Positions 52,756 through 62,535 are shown, counted from the stretch's first letter. The stretch is DNA of 64,000 nt from JAJDAT01 sp964570665 (GCA_964570665.1 CAZMZH010000009.1:111513-175512), one strand, 5' to 3'. Numbers and translations: made by a program. Notes: generated from the letters alone by a model not told the origin.

Positions 52756-53544
52756 ATGGACGAAAATAGATCGATTATTGTGACACATGGCGGAGCGGGT
52801 TCCAAACATGAATATGCCGACGGAACTCTGGTTGCCGCAGAAAAAGGAATGGATTCGTTAAGAGTGGGAGATTCTGTCTTGGACTCCGTTTGCTTTGCGG
52901 TGGAGGTTTTAGAAAACGATTCCAGGTTTAATGCGGGAGTAGGCTCGGCTTGTCGCGCCGATGGAGGCGTTTTTATGGACGCTTCCTGCATGGATAGCGA
53001 TCAGAGGTTTGGCGCGATTGCCGGTATGCAAGGTTTCAAAAATCCAATTTGGGCGGCGCGAAAAGTTTGCGACGAAGAATTTAAATTGTTAGCTGGCGAT
53101 GGCGCCAGCCAATTTGCGCAGGAACATGGTTTTGAATCGCTACAAATGGAGGGTCGTCGACCCGCAGAGTCTGGAACGTCTGATACTGTGGGAGCGGTTG
53201 CTTTTGACGGTGACAAGTTTGCCGCTTCTTTAAGCACTGGCGGTACGGGGAAATCTCATCCTGGAAGGATAGGCGACGTGCCGTTAATTGGATGTGGGCT
53301 ATATGCGGGGCCATTTGCCGCTGTTGCGGCGACGGGACATGGGGAATCTATCGCTATGAATTTAACCGCTTATCGATCTTACGAAATGCTCAAAAGAGGA
53401 ACAAAACCGGAGATTGTTTTAAAAACTGTTTTGGGTTGGTTTGACGACTGTGTGGATTTTGGTTTGATCCTAGTGAGCCGAAGAGGATACGCCGCCGGGT
53501 CTAATCGGTCTATGGCTTGGAGCGTATCCGTCGAGAAAAAATAG
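52756..53544 (+). CDS. Isoaspartyl peptidase/L-asparaginase (T2 family)
   Basis: Ntn-hydrolase of 262 residues from the ATG at 52756; a TTG at 52741 would add five residues. It is made as a precursor and cleaves itself before Thr144 (GTSDTVGAVAFD), the nucleophile. Other signatures are IVTHGGAGSKHE, RFNAGVGSACRADGGVFMDA and the substrate-binding GKSHPGRIGDVPLIGCGLYA and ATGHGE. The family removes isoaspartyl dipeptides or hydrolyses asparagine. It is somewhat shorter than the common 300 or so residues. Confidence 0.93.
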   Translation: MDENRSIIVTHGGAGSKHEYADGTLVAAEKGMDSLRVGDSVLDSVCFAVEVLENDSRFNAGVGSACRADGGVFMDASCMDSDQRFGAIAGMQGFKNPIWAARKVCDEEFKLLAGDGASQFAQEHGFESLQMEGRRPAESGTSDTVGAVAFDGDKFAASLSTGGTGKSHPGRIGDVPLIGCGLYAGPFAAVAATGHGESIAMNLTAYRSYEMLKRGTKPEIVLKTVLGWFDDCVDFGLILVSRRGYAAGSNRSMAWSVSVEKK

Positions 53545-53558
53545 GATTCGCATTCAAG

Positions 53559-54269
53559 TTATTTTCTAAGTATCGAAGCGATGTTATTGAGGTTTTTAGA
53601 AAAGCTAAGAGCGGCCTTCGGCGGTTTAATTCCTCGGTTGAGTAGAATTGTTCCATGCGAGATGGGACGGTTATAAAAAACTTCGTTGGCGTCTGCATCG
53701 GGTCTTACGATGGTTCCTTTCCAGGAAACTCCCGCAAATAAACCTTTGAGAGAAGTATAAACGTAGATATCTTTTTTATTAAGGATATCGCGCAGATTAA
53801 AGCCTTTTGCAAGTCCTACAGGTCCGAGAGCAATTTCGGGCCCAGTTCCTATATCAAATTTAGATTTGAAAAGACCCTTCACCGCTTTATTAGACATCAT
53901 CAACAAAACCACTTCGGCTTTTTGAATTCCCGCTTGTATTCCCCAACTCGCCTGGACGGACCTAATGAAAGCGGGCGGTCCCCATTTTCCCGATTTCGAG
54001 CTTCTTACTGCTGCAACGCCATTACCATAACGCCCTCCGGCAATAAAAGCGGCTTTCACCAAATCGGGAAAAATAACCACCGCTTTCGCATGAGGCAAAA
54101 GTGTTCGAAAAAAGCGGTCTTTTTTATTGGCAAATAAACCTTCTAAAACGTCTTCTGAATTTCTCAGCAATTCTCGCTGATTAAAAGGATCGGAATCTTG
54201 TGAACCAATTGTTGCGCACCCATTGAGCAAAAATAGAGAAATTAAGACTGCGTTAATGAATTTCGTCAT
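53559..54269 (-). CDS. SYLF/Ysc84-domain lipoprotein
   Basis: Protein of 236 residues with a lipoprotein signal (lipobox LLNGC, Cys near residue 18). The rest is a SYLF (Ysc84-type) domain: PHAKAVVIFPDLVKAAFIAG, GRYGNGVAAVR, WGIQAGIQKAEVVLLMMSNK and DIYVYTSLKGLFAGVSWKG. The eukaryotic domain binds phosphoinositides; the bacterial role is unknown, perhaps lipid binding at the outer membrane. Confidence 0.88.
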   Translation of the reverse strand: MTKFINAVLISLFLLNGCATIGSQDSDPFNQRELLRNSEDVLEGLFANKKDRFFRTLLPHAKAVVIFPDLVKAAFIAGGRYGNGVAAVRSSKSGKWGPPAFIRSVQASWGIQAGIQKAEVVLLMMSNKAVKGLFKSKFDIGTGPEIALGPVGLAKGFNLRDILNKKDIYVYTSLKGLFAGVSWKGTIVRPDADANEVFYNRPISHGTILLNRGIKPPKAALSFSKNLNNIASILRK

Positions 54270-54434
54270 TATAAAAAGCGCCTAAAATAAGTAAATAAAT
54301 CTTTAAATCTGATAGAATTTGCTCTACCCAAATTTACATGGATTGAATTTTACTTGGAAAAACCCTAGAAATCCAATGAATGTGGAAAAATCGACTAAAG
54401 CTAATATTCAAATGACTAGCGAGGTTATTTAAAG

Positions 54435-54905
54435 ATGGACTTTGTAGAAAAACAAATAGATCGAATTGTTATTTCTGGAATGAATGTACGAACCTCAAAC
54501 AAAAAAGAGGAGAACCCAGAAACAGCTCAGATACCCGATTTGTGGAGAAGGTTTTATGCGGATGAATTGCCAAAGGTAATCCCCAATCAAACTCCAAACT
54601 TTGCAGTTTATGGAGTTTATTCCGAGTTTGATAGAGGACCCGGAGGCGATTACACCGTAACGGTTGGTTTGGAAATTAGAAACGATCTTAGAGAAAACAT
54701 GGCATTTCCAGTAGTAGTTGTGGAACCGGGAAGGTATTTAACGTTTGCAGCAAAAGCGGCACAGACCGATTCGGTTTTAAATACTTGGAGAAAGATCTGG
54801 GATTTCTTTTTGGATAGTACCGAATATAAGCGAGCTTATACTACCGATTTTGACTATTATAAAACCCATGACGAGGTGGTCGTCCACGTGTCTATTCTGG
54901 ATTGA
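54435..54905 (+). CDS. GyrI-like effector-binding domain protein
   Basis: Protein of 156 residues matching the GyrI/AraC effector-binding fold in its stand-alone form, close to the integron-associated Cass2 type: QIPDLWRRFYADELPKVIPN, FAVYGVYSEFDRGPGGDYTV, VVVVEPGRYLTFAAKA and a tail DFDYYKTHDEVVVHVSI. Such proteins bind small, often cationic, molecules. There is no DNA-binding domain. GAGG precedes the ATG. Confidence 0.85.
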   Translation: MDFVEKQIDRIVISGMNVRTSNKKEENPETAQIPDLWRRFYADELPKVIPNQTPNFAVYGVYSEFDRGPGGDYTVTVGLEIRNDLRENMAFPVVVVEPGRYLTFAAKAAQTDSVLNTWRKIWDFFLDSTEYKRAYTTDFDYYKTHDEVVVHVSILD

Positions 54906-54920
54906 TTTATTTTTAAAAGA

Positions 54921-56111
54921 TTAATGCGCAAAAACACCCATCTTTTCTGCAACTCTTACAAATGACGCAACAGCGCGATTAAGATCTTCTATTTCGTGAG
55001 CGGCTGAAATCTGAACTCGAATCCGCGCTTGGTTTTTAGGAACGACGGGGTAACTCAAACCCACCACAAAAATTCCTTCCTCTAGTAAAAGGTTTGCCAT
55101 GTCGATTGCCAATCTTTCGTCTCCCAACATTACGGGAACGATAGGGTGATGACCGGATTTGATTTCAAATCCCGCCTCGACAATTCTTTCTCTGAAATAT
55201 TCGGTATTAATTCTTAATTTTTGAATTCTACTAGTATCGATAGCTATTAAGTCGATTGCTTCTATTGTTGCTGCGACAACCATAGGAGCTAGTGAATTGG
55301 AAAAAAGGTAAGGCCGAGAACGTTGCCGCAGTAATTCCACAATTTCTTGCTTTGCGGCAACAAACCCCCCAGAAGCTCCGCCGAGAGCCTTGCCAAAGGT
55401 GGAAGTTATAATATCCACTCTTCCTTGGACTCCGGAATATTCGGGAGTTCCTCGACCGGTAGGTCCGAAAAAACCGGTTGCGTGGGAATCGTCAACCATG
55501 ACCAACGCCTGATAACGTTCTGCTAGCGAGCAAATTTGATTTAATTTTGCTATATCGCCATCCATGCTGAAAACTCCATCGGTGGCAATGAGTTTTATGG
55601 GATGATTTGAGGTTTTTAAAAGATTTTCTAATTCTTCCACGTTGCCATGTGAGTAACGAAATCTTTTGGCTTTGCTTAAACGAATACCGTCGATGATACT
55701 TGCATGGTTAAGAGAGTCGCTAAAGACCGCGTCGTTCTCTCTTAAGAGTGTTTCAAATAAACCGGCATTGGCGTCGAAGCAGGAAGAAAATAAAATAGCG
55801 TCTTCCATTCCTAAAAAATCGGAAATTTTGTTTTCTAATTCTTTATGTATGATATGAGAACCGCAAATAAAACGCACCGATGCCATCCCAAAACCGTAAC
55901 GATTTAAAGCATTCTTAGCGGTGTTTTTAATACTAGGGTGATTTGCCAAACCCAAATAATTATTTGAACAGAGATTTATGACATTTTCTTGTTCGATTCG
56001 CACTTGAGATTGTTGGGGTGTCGATAAAAAACGCTCGTTTTTATATAAGCCTTTTTGACGAATTGAATCTAGTTGTGCGCGTATGTTTTTAAATGTAGAT
56101 TCTGAAAACAT
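54921..56111 (-). CDS. kbl: 2-amino-3-ketobutyrate CoA ligase (glycine C-acetyltransferase)
   Basis: PLP enzyme of 396 residues, cleaving 2-amino-3-oxobutyrate with CoA to glycine and acetyl-CoA. Seen: VINLCSNNYLGLANHPSI, GFGMASVRFICGSHIIHKEL, VMVDDSHATGFFGPTGRGT, and Lys241 in TSTFGKALGGASGG, which binds PLP. It follows the dehydrogenase gene by 29 bp, the usual tdh-kbl pair for threonine breakdown. The related KBL/BioF family makes BioF a remote alternative, but context favours Kbl. Confidence 0.94.
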   Translation of the reverse strand: MFSESTFKNIRAQLDSIRQKGLYKNERFLSTPQQSQVRIEQENVINLCSNNYLGLANHPSIKNTAKNALNRYGFGMASVRFICGSHIIHKELENKISDFLGMEDAILFSSCFDANAGLFETLLRENDAVFSDSLNHASIIDGIRLSKAKRFRYSHGNVEELENLLKTSNHPIKLIATDGVFSMDGDIAKLNQICSLAERYQALVMVDDSHATGFFGPTGRGTPEYSGVQGRVDIITSTFGKALGGASGGFVAAKQEIVELLRQRSRPYLFSNSLAPMVVAATIEAIDLIAIDTSRIQKLRINTEYFRERIVEAGFEIKSGHHPIVPVMLGDERLAIDMANLLLEEGIFVVGLSYPVVPKNQARIRVQISAAHEIEDLNRAVASFVRVAEKMGVFAH

Positions 56112-56140
56112 AGATCCGCCTCCTTATTTCGCTCAGTTAT

Positions 56141-57289
56141 TCAAAATTTAAAAACAATTTTTGGGTGAGATTGAATGCTTTCTTCAAAGTTTTTAGAGTT
56201 AAATTTGTCGAACGGATATATGGTTCCAACGCCTTTATTGAGAATGATTTCGTATATTTTTTCTTGCAGTCTCGTTTCTTTTGAAAGAAGTAAATTGTTC
56301 AAAATATGCCAAGTCTTGAACACTTGGCGACCTACCACGCTATGTAGAGATTTCCCATTCATCACAATTTCTTGGAAATTAGAAATTGTATAATCTCCGG
56401 AAGCGATACCGAATAAAATAATATCTCCTCCGGGTCGGACAGAGGCAATGGCTGCATTCAAGGCGTCGTTACTTCCAGCCATTTCAATAGAGGCGTCAAC
56501 GCCTTCACCATGACGATCTTTGCGAATTTGTTCTATAACGGAAAGTATGGCGCCTTGGCCATTTTCTTCAGGAATCTTTATAGATAAATCGACGCCCAAT
56601 CTTTCTGCGAGTTCTAAATTTTTTGAGTTCGTGTCTGTACCAATTATATAAGCGGCGCCTAAAGCTCGCGCTACAATGACGGAAAATAGTCCGATAGTGC
56701 CGCAACCAAAAATGGCCACAGATTTTCCCCGTAAATCTACGCGACTGCAAGCGTGCACCGCATTTCCTAAAGGCTCTTGGATTGCGGCGACTTCTGGTCT
56801 AATTTTGGAAATGTCGGTCCTCCAAAGCTCCTTTGCTGGCAGTTTTACCCTGTCGGCAAAGCAACCGTCGGTTGTGATTCCGATGATTTCATGGTTTGAA
56901 CAAACGTGCGCTTCTCCGATTTGGCACTGATGGCATTTGCCGCAAAAAATATGAGACTCTGTAGTGACGATATCTCCAGGCTTATATCCATAATGCCTTT
57001 CGGCCACCGAACCCGTTTCGAGGATTTCTCCTAATAATTCGTGGCCACAAACTCTATAGCTTCCCCCTTTTAAATCGAGAGAATTAAAGATCATGTCTTT
57101 AAAAGCTTTGCGAAACCAAATGCTTTTATCGGAGCCGCAAAATCCTGCGTAAAGAGGTTTTATAAGTGTTTTGTTGGCGTCTTCAGGATGTTTTTTTTCG
57201 TCTAGAGAAGGGGCAAGGACTTCGGTCATTTCCATGCCATGAGTCAAATCCCAGTTTTTTTGCGGAGCATTGAGGGTTAGAGCTTTCAT
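56141..57289 (-). CDS. Zinc-dependent dehydrogenase, probable threonine 3-dehydrogenase
   Basis: Medium-chain dehydrogenase of 382 residues (ATG at 57289; a TTG sits just before). The catalytic zinc Cys is in YAGFCGSDK, with VCGHE and the structural zinc cluster CGKCHQCQIGEAHVC. The NAD site is SVAIFGCGTIGLFSVIVARA. Next to kbl on the same strand, it most likely oxidises threonine to 2-amino-3-ketobutyrate. It is about 40 residues longer than E. coli Tdh and the N-terminus is different, so another polyol substrate is possible. Confidence 0.8.
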   Translation of the reverse strand: MKALTLNAPQKNWDLTHGMEMTEVLAPSLDEKKHPEDANKTLIKPLYAGFCGSDKSIWFRKAFKDMIFNSLDLKGGSYRVCGHELLGEILETGSVAERHYGYKPGDIVTTESHIFCGKCHQCQIGEAHVCSNHEIIGITTDGCFADRVKLPAKELWRTDISKIRPEVAAIQEPLGNAVHACSRVDLRGKSVAIFGCGTIGLFSVIVARALGAAYIIGTDTNSKNLELAERLGVDLSIKIPEENGQGAILSVIEQIRKDRHGEGVDASIEMAGSNDALNAAIASVRPGGDIILFGIASGDYTISNFQEIVMNGKSLHSVVGRQVFKTWHILNNLLLSKETRLQEKIYEIILNKGVGTIYPFDKFNSKNFEESIQSHPKIVFKF

Positions 57290-57471
57290 CAATTAAGCCC
57301 TCCATTAAATGGGAGCAATATTTATTTAGAGGGAAATGGCGATAAATTTATTCCCTATAATTAATATGAGTCCGATTAAAAAATCGGCAAGAGAAAAAGA
57401 TGGTTGGAAAATATCGCCATAAAAGGCAGGAAGTGAATTAATTAGATTTTAAGGAATCTCTAATAATTCGA

Positions 57472-59478
57472 TTAAGATTGTTTTTCTAGCAGGAAAACGG
57501 TCACTTGCGGGTTTAACTGGTTTTCTGGGCACATTTTTAAATGTTGGCGGAAAAAAGGCATTTCAACGATGGGATCGCCATTGAGTTGATTTAAGCCATA
57601 ATGTTCTAATAAACCGGAAATCGGCAACGGCGCAATAAGGAAAAGCAAACCTCCCGGTCGTAAAGCGTTTGCAACTGCCGCTAACATGGCCTCGCAGTTT
57701 TCTCGGTCATGATAAAATCCGATTGGGATCCATTTAAAAATCATGTCGTACGATGAGGAATAGGCTTCTTCGACTTTATCGATTTCAGAAAAGAAATGCG
57801 TATTTTTTAAATTTTCTAGTTCGTTACGTGAGGCGGCGTGATTCCATAGCAGTTGGGCGTTTCTTATCGCTAATTCCGGGTCGCTGTACAAAACAGTGTA
57901 ATCTCTTGGTTTTCCACAATCGACGCAGCCGGCAATGACCATGTCCATCGTATGAATTAATACTTTTTCCGCCGCTTCTAACTTATCGGGCATATCGGGA
58001 TTTTCTTCCATGTAGTAGAAAATCTGATCCAACGCGATGGGCTGAACGGACCCTTCGTCTATTTCCGCTTCTCCCTCTGGATACAATGCCACTGTGTATT
58101 GAGCTTTGATAGGATCTGCTTTTGGAAGGTCGCCTTCAAAAAAGTCGTTCCAGGAAAAAGGAGGTTCTGCAAATTCTTTATTTTCGCCAATGGGTTCTGC
58201 GTTCCATTTAGAATCCATAGGAATTTCCCGGGAAGCGTTTCTGTCTTTTAAAATAATTTTTTCTTTTTCAACGATGAGTTGTCTTTGACAGGATGGGCGA
58301 CCTCCCTTTGCGTAATTAACAAACGGGATTGTAATTGGATCGTCCTTGACAACCGCTTTATAAAGAAATTTTTCTTGGACGGTTACCGAAATTTGGTGTT
58401 CTTCGTTGAAATAACGCCATGGAGGCTCTTGTCTAGGACGCCACTCGATTTCATGCGATCGATAGGTATCCATAAAAACCTCAAAAATGTCTTCGTTTTT
58501 AGGTCCGGATGGTTCAAAGAAAGCTGAGAAAATATTAAAAGATTCTTTTGACGGATAGGTTGGTAGTCCTCGATATCTTAGCGGCGATAATTTTTGTTCT
58601 CGATTTTGGTCGTTGTACAAGCCCCAAATAAATTCAAATACCGCTCCACCGGTACCGGGTAATGTCGATTGGAAAAGCTCCACTACGGGAATGATATCTA
58701 CCTTTCCCCAGTTAACCGAGAACATAAAGCTGATAAACATTGTTTGCTCAAAGCGACCGTCTCTTAAGGCAAACAAACCGTCTTTTTTGACATGGATATG
58801 GTATTTTCCTTTCCCTAAAGAATCAAAATTTTCGTCGCGATAGAAATATTTTAATTCGTCCATAGGGACTTGCCACGCCTCGGCGGCTTGTTTACGCAGA
58901 CCGTCTTTTGTAATTGTTTCCCATCCAGGTTGGCCGTTAATATCTATGTCGGTTGAAAATTCTTTGCATTGAGGTTTTATTCCCACCCATTGATCGCTAT
59001 CCAGTCGCATGCGCGCTCTTGAGAGTTTTGGCGGATCGCTTTCAGACTCTTCGTCCCACTGGCATTCATGTAAAACACGTCCACTGGGATCGAGAAATAA
59101 AAAACGTAAACCCTCCTCGTTATAGAGAACCCAATGACCGGCGCTATATTTTTTAACTCTAATATTCGAAGTGGTTAATTCGCCATTGGCATACCAAATG
59201 TCGGTGTCGTTTTCTTGTTGGTTTTCCAGCGCGGCGAAATTCTTTTGTAATTCCTCAACGGAAAGCAAAGTTGCGGCAAAATAGAGATCTTTAATACCGT
59301 CCAGTATTTGTTTGAGTTCTTGAGTGTTTGTCACTGTTTGAGTTCTAAAAGTTTTTAAGGAAAAATTTTTATACCCTAAAGAGGAGCGCAAAGCAAAGTT
59401 TTTGTAGATATTGCCTTTATATTGAAACTTATTGTCGATAATGACGATCTTAAGTTGACACAGAGATGGAGCCTTCAT
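57472..59478 (-). CDS. Large protein with methyltransferase-like C-terminus, not recognised
   Basis: Protein of 668 residues, no signal peptide or membrane segment. I do not recognise the N-terminal 500 residues: they are rich in aromatic and acidic residues with many W and Y, and contain phrases such as WYANGELTTSNIRVKKYSAG and GLRFLFLDPSGRVLHECQWD. The last 150 residues look like a Rossmann methyltransferase core: MDMVIAGCVDCGKPRDYTVL, YDMIFKWIPIGFYHD and the late motif LRPGGLLFLIAPLPISG. The glycine loop that binds SAM is not recognisable. It diverges from the TPR gene with a 94-bp gap. Confidence 0.7.
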   Translation of the reverse strand: MKAPSLCQLKIVIIDNKFQYKGNIYKNFALRSSLGYKNFSLKTFRTQTVTNTQELKQILDGIKDLYFAATLLSVEELQKNFAALENQQENDTDIWYANGELTTSNIRVKKYSAGHWVLYNEEGLRFLFLDPSGRVLHECQWDEESESDPPKLSRARMRLDSDQWVGIKPQCKEFSTDIDINGQPGWETITKDGLRKQAAEAWQVPMDELKYFYRDENFDSLGKGKYHIHVKKDGLFALRDGRFEQTMFISFMFSVNWGKVDIIPVVELFQSTLPGTGGAVFEFIWGLYNDQNREQKLSPLRYRGLPTYPSKESFNIFSAFFEPSGPKNEDIFEVFMDTYRSHEIEWRPRQEPPWRYFNEEHQISVTVQEKFLYKAVVKDDPITIPFVNYAKGGRPSCQRQLIVEKEKIILKDRNASREIPMDSKWNAEPIGENKEFAEPPFSWNDFFEGDLPKADPIKAQYTVALYPEGEAEIDEGSVQPIALDQIFYYMEENPDMPDKLEAAEKVLIHTMDMVIAGCVDCGKPRDYTVLYSDPELAIRNAQLLWNHAASRNELENLKNTHFFSEIDKVEEAYSSSYDMIFKWIPIGFYHDRENCEAMLAAVANALRPGGLLFLIAPLPISGLLEHYGLNQLNGDPIVEMPFFRQHLKMCPENQLNPQVTVFLLEKQS

Positions 59479-59572
59479 ATAATTTTTAACTTCAATTTTA
59501 AATTTCCATTGAGAACTTATTTGTACGAGCTTATTTCCAAACGCTTATTAACTTAAAAAAGGTCCCCAAGCC

Positions 59573-62215
59573 GTGTCTGAAGAAAAAGAAAATTCTCCAA
59601 AGAAAAATCAAACAACCCAAATTGCAGAGGCCAGGCGTTTTGAACAGCTTGCTTATGACAGTTTGAAGAATAAAAAATTAGGCGATGCAGAAAGTAATTT
59701 TAAAAAGGCATTGGAATGTATAGAGGCGGCGGGCGACGAGCCTGGTAAGGCGTTTATTTATGGAAATCTTGGGAATCTCTATTTTCAAACCAAAAAGCTA
59801 GAAGAAGCGGAAGAAAATTATAAAAAGGCTCTGGATAAAATGGAAGAGCTGAAAAATGAATTAGGGATAGAAAATACGTTGGGCAATCTTGGAAACGTTT
59901 TTCTATATAAGGGAGAGTTTGAAAACGCACGCGATCATTACGAAAAAGCGCTTGAATCGACGAAAAAGTCTAATAATCCAGTTAACCAAGCCATGTATAG
60001 CGAAAACCTCGGGCATGTTTCTTTTCAATTAGAGGATATAGAAGCGGCTGAAAAACATTTTATTATTGCCAAATCGTTAGTAGGGAAAGACGAAGAGGCC
60101 ATCAAGCGAATTGATGAAAACTTAAAAAAAGTTAAAAATCATTATAAATATATCCAAACCAAAGAAACGGTATTCCTTGAGCAAGCCGAAGAAATAAAAA
60201 AATCTGGAGATAAAGGAAAACTATTAAAAAAATACCAGGAGCTAGAAGATTTGTATTACGAAGGATCGCGAATGGATAAAGCCATCGAAGCGACTGAAAT
60301 GTCCATTGCCGTTTATGAAGAGATGGGCGATAAACAGTCGGCGGGCATTCTTTATGGGAATATTGGCTCCATGATGATGCAGCTTGGCGCTAGCGGCGAA
60401 AACGAGATGTTTGGTAAAGCTGAAGATACATTTTTAAAAGCGTTGGTATGTTTAGAAGGCTCTCCAGATAAAAAAAGGCAAGCCTACTTGATGGGCAGTT
60501 TAGGGAATGTATATTTGGCTAAAAATGAATTGGATAAAGCTTCCGAGTATTTTCATAAGTCGACACGTTTATTGGGTGAATTGGGAGATGCTGTTGGAGA
60601 AGGACGAGGGCTTGCAAATATAGGCAATGCGCTGAGTCTAAAAAAAGATTGGGATGGTGCGCTTGATATGTTCCAAAAATCTCTAGTCATTATGGAGAAA
60701 ATGGAAAACCGTCCAGGTATGGCTCAACAAAACGAAGCTATAGGCGACATCTTAAGAAGGAAGGAAATGTTTGACGAAGCTGAAGAGGCTTATAACCGAG
60801 CTTCCAGTTTGTTCGAACTAATGAAGGAGCCGCAAAGCGTTGAGAGAATTCAAGGGAATCTCTTGGCCATTATAAGTAATCCAAACTACCTGGAGAAGAG
60901 CCAGAAAAAACTTCGCGAAGAACTGAAAGCTCCAGAGGTTGAAAATGATAAAAAGAAAAAGGCGACCATTTTAGGAGAACTAGGCAATGTCTTATTTTTA
61001 TCAAAGGACTTAGAGGCTGCGTCAGAGGTTTTAAAAGATTCTCTATCGATTCAGGAAGAACTTAACGACGAAGCGCAAATGGGAGCTATATACGGGAACC
61101 TTGGAAGCATTTACATGGAACTAAATAACCTTCCGGAGTCAGACGAGTATTTCAACAAGGCTATTCAACTTAAAGAAAAAACCGGCGATGAAAGCGGTTA
61201 TGTTGAGCTCTTGGGACATAGAGCGAATGTTCTTTTGATGTTAAATAAATTTGAATTATCCGAAAAGCTAATGAAAAAGGCCTTAGGGCTTAATCAAAAG
61301 GCAAAAAATATTCAAGGGATGATTTCAGATCACAGAAGTTTAGGGAACCTTTGTTTACAAAGAACAGATTGGGCGATGGCCGAAAGGAATTATTTGGATG
61401 CCCGAAAGTTAAACGAGAAAATTAGCAACAATAGAGAATTAGTTGAGGACGATAGAAATTTAGTTAACTTGTTTATTCAAAAAGCGGATTGGAAACTGGC
61501 CGAAAAGCATGGTTTAAACGCTTTAAAAATTGCGGACGAACTAAATGATTTGTTGGGGGCTTGTAACGATTGCCGAACCCTAGCAACTATTTATACGGAA
61601 CTGAAGCAACGCGGTAAAGTTGAGGAGTATTTCTTAAAAGCGTTAGAACGATCTTTAAAGTTGAACGATCTTAAAGAGATTAGCCTCGATTATAGGAACT
61701 TAGGGCAAATCAATATGGAGCGCGGATATCGAGAAAAAGCCGATAAGAATTTTTCAATGGCTTTGGAATCGGCTCAAAAGAGCGGCGATAAATCAGAAAT
61801 CGCCGAAGTTTATCGAGGTTTAGGAAATTTATCTTTCCGAAATGGCAATCATAATGAAGCTGAAAAAATATATAATAAAGCCCTTGAGTTGACTATTGAA
61901 GCTGACGATAAAATAGGTTCTGCGAAGGATTATGCTTTTCTAGGAAATTTGAAATTCAAAGCCAAACAGTTTGAGGAGGCGCAAAATTACTTCGATAAAT
62001 CTGCGGAATGTTTTAACGATTTAAATAACCAAGTTGGATTAGTTCAATTATATATGACTGTGGCTCGGCTAAATTTAGCGGAATCTCGAAAAGATCCATG
62101 CCAAGAGCAAATTGACAAAGCTAAAGAAATTTCTGAAAAATTAGGAAAACCGGAACAATTAGAAGAGTCGATCGAAGAGTTGGTAAAAATGCTCGAAAAA
62201 ATCGACAGAATTTAA
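59573..62215 (+). CDS. Large TPR-repeat protein
   Basis: Protein of 880 residues built almost wholly of tetratricopeptide repeats of the 40-residue kind (GKAFIYGNLGNLYFQTKKLE, IENTLGNLGNVFLYKGEFEN, GAIYGNLGSIYMELNNLPES, AEVYRGLGNLSFRNGNHNEA, SAKDYAFLGNLKFKAKQFEE), about 17-20 units. The GNLGN consensus is like eukaryotic kinesin light chain and GPSM2-type TPRs. There is no signal peptide, so it is likely a cytoplasmic scaffold. The start is GTG with a weak AAGG upstream. The divergent neighbour is the unrecognised 668-residue gene. Confidence 0.88.
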   Translation: MSEEKENSPKKNQTTQIAEARRFEQLAYDSLKNKKLGDAESNFKKALECIEAAGDEPGKAFIYGNLGNLYFQTKKLEEAEENYKKALDKMEELKNELGIENTLGNLGNVFLYKGEFENARDHYEKALESTKKSNNPVNQAMYSENLGHVSFQLEDIEAAEKHFIIAKSLVGKDEEAIKRIDENLKKVKNHYKYIQTKETVFLEQAEEIKKSGDKGKLLKKYQELEDLYYEGSRMDKAIEATEMSIAVYEEMGDKQSAGILYGNIGSMMMQLGASGENEMFGKAEDTFLKALVCLEGSPDKKRQAYLMGSLGNVYLAKNELDKASEYFHKSTRLLGELGDAVGEGRGLANIGNALSLKKDWDGALDMFQKSLVIMEKMENRPGMAQQNEAIGDILRRKEMFDEAEEAYNRASSLFELMKEPQSVERIQGNLLAIISNPNYLEKSQKKLREELKAPEVENDKKKKATILGELGNVLFLSKDLEAASEVLKDSLSIQEELNDEAQMGAIYGNLGSIYMELNNLPESDEYFNKAIQLKEKTGDESGYVELLGHRANVLLMLNKFELSEKLMKKALGLNQKAKNIQGMISDHRSLGNLCLQRTDWAMAERNYLDARKLNEKISNNRELVEDDRNLVNLFIQKADWKLAEKHGLNALKIADELNDLLGACNDCRTLATIYTELKQRGKVEEYFLKALERSLKLNDLKEISLDYRNLGQINMERGYREKADKNFSMALESAQKSGDKSEIAEVYRGLGNLSFRNGNHNEAEKIYNKALELTIEADDKIGSAKDYAFLGNLKFKAKQFEEAQNYFDKSAECFNDLNNQVGLVQLYMTVARLNLAESRKDPCQEQIDKAKEISEKLGKPEQLEESIEELVKMLEKIDRI

Positions 62216-62487
62216 AAAAAAATAATTTATTGCGAAAAATATTGAAAAAAGCCTAGATATAGCTTTTGTTGGGTTTATTTTTGTATAAAATGCTTTGAAT
62301 TATTAAGGGATAATTTGTCTTTCGTTATTTTTTTAATGACATAAAGTCTTAAAAAATGGTGGTTTACGGGTTTCTTTTGAGTTTTTTTAAAAAAAATAAT
62401 CAAAAGTTAATATTTAAATGATTTAACTTCGTTTGAAATAAGCTTTAGTCTTTTAAAAACGGTGTTTTTTAGCTTTAACAAATTGTC

Positions 62488-62515
62488 TTGACAACCTGAT
62501 GGACTTTTATATAAT
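62488..62515 (+). promoter_or_regulatory. Near-consensus sigma-70 promoter
   Basis: TTGACA (62488-62493) and TATAAT (62510-62515) both match the sigma-70 consensus exactly, with a 16-bp spacer. The predicted start is around 62522, leaving a leader of about 90 nt before the ATG at 62611. This is the best promoter match I see in the window and would drive the HExxH gene and the Tat protein gene after it. Confidence 0.7.
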
Positions 62516-62521
62516 CCCTAG

Positions 62522-62535
62522 TTATCTGGAGATAA
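62522..62535 (+). promoter_or_regulatory. Palindrome at the predicted start point (operator candidate)
   Basis: TTATCT (62522-62527) and AGATAA (62530-62535) are perfect 6-bp arms with a 2-bp centre, placed exactly at the predicted transcription start. A repressor binding there would block the promoter. A second TATAAT at 62542-62547 follows it. Confidence 0.4.

Noticed and set aside
57753..59156. Several plus-strand open frames opposite the 668-residue gene
   Set aside because: Low-complexity shadow translations; the minus-strand frame is long and has a methyltransferase-like end.
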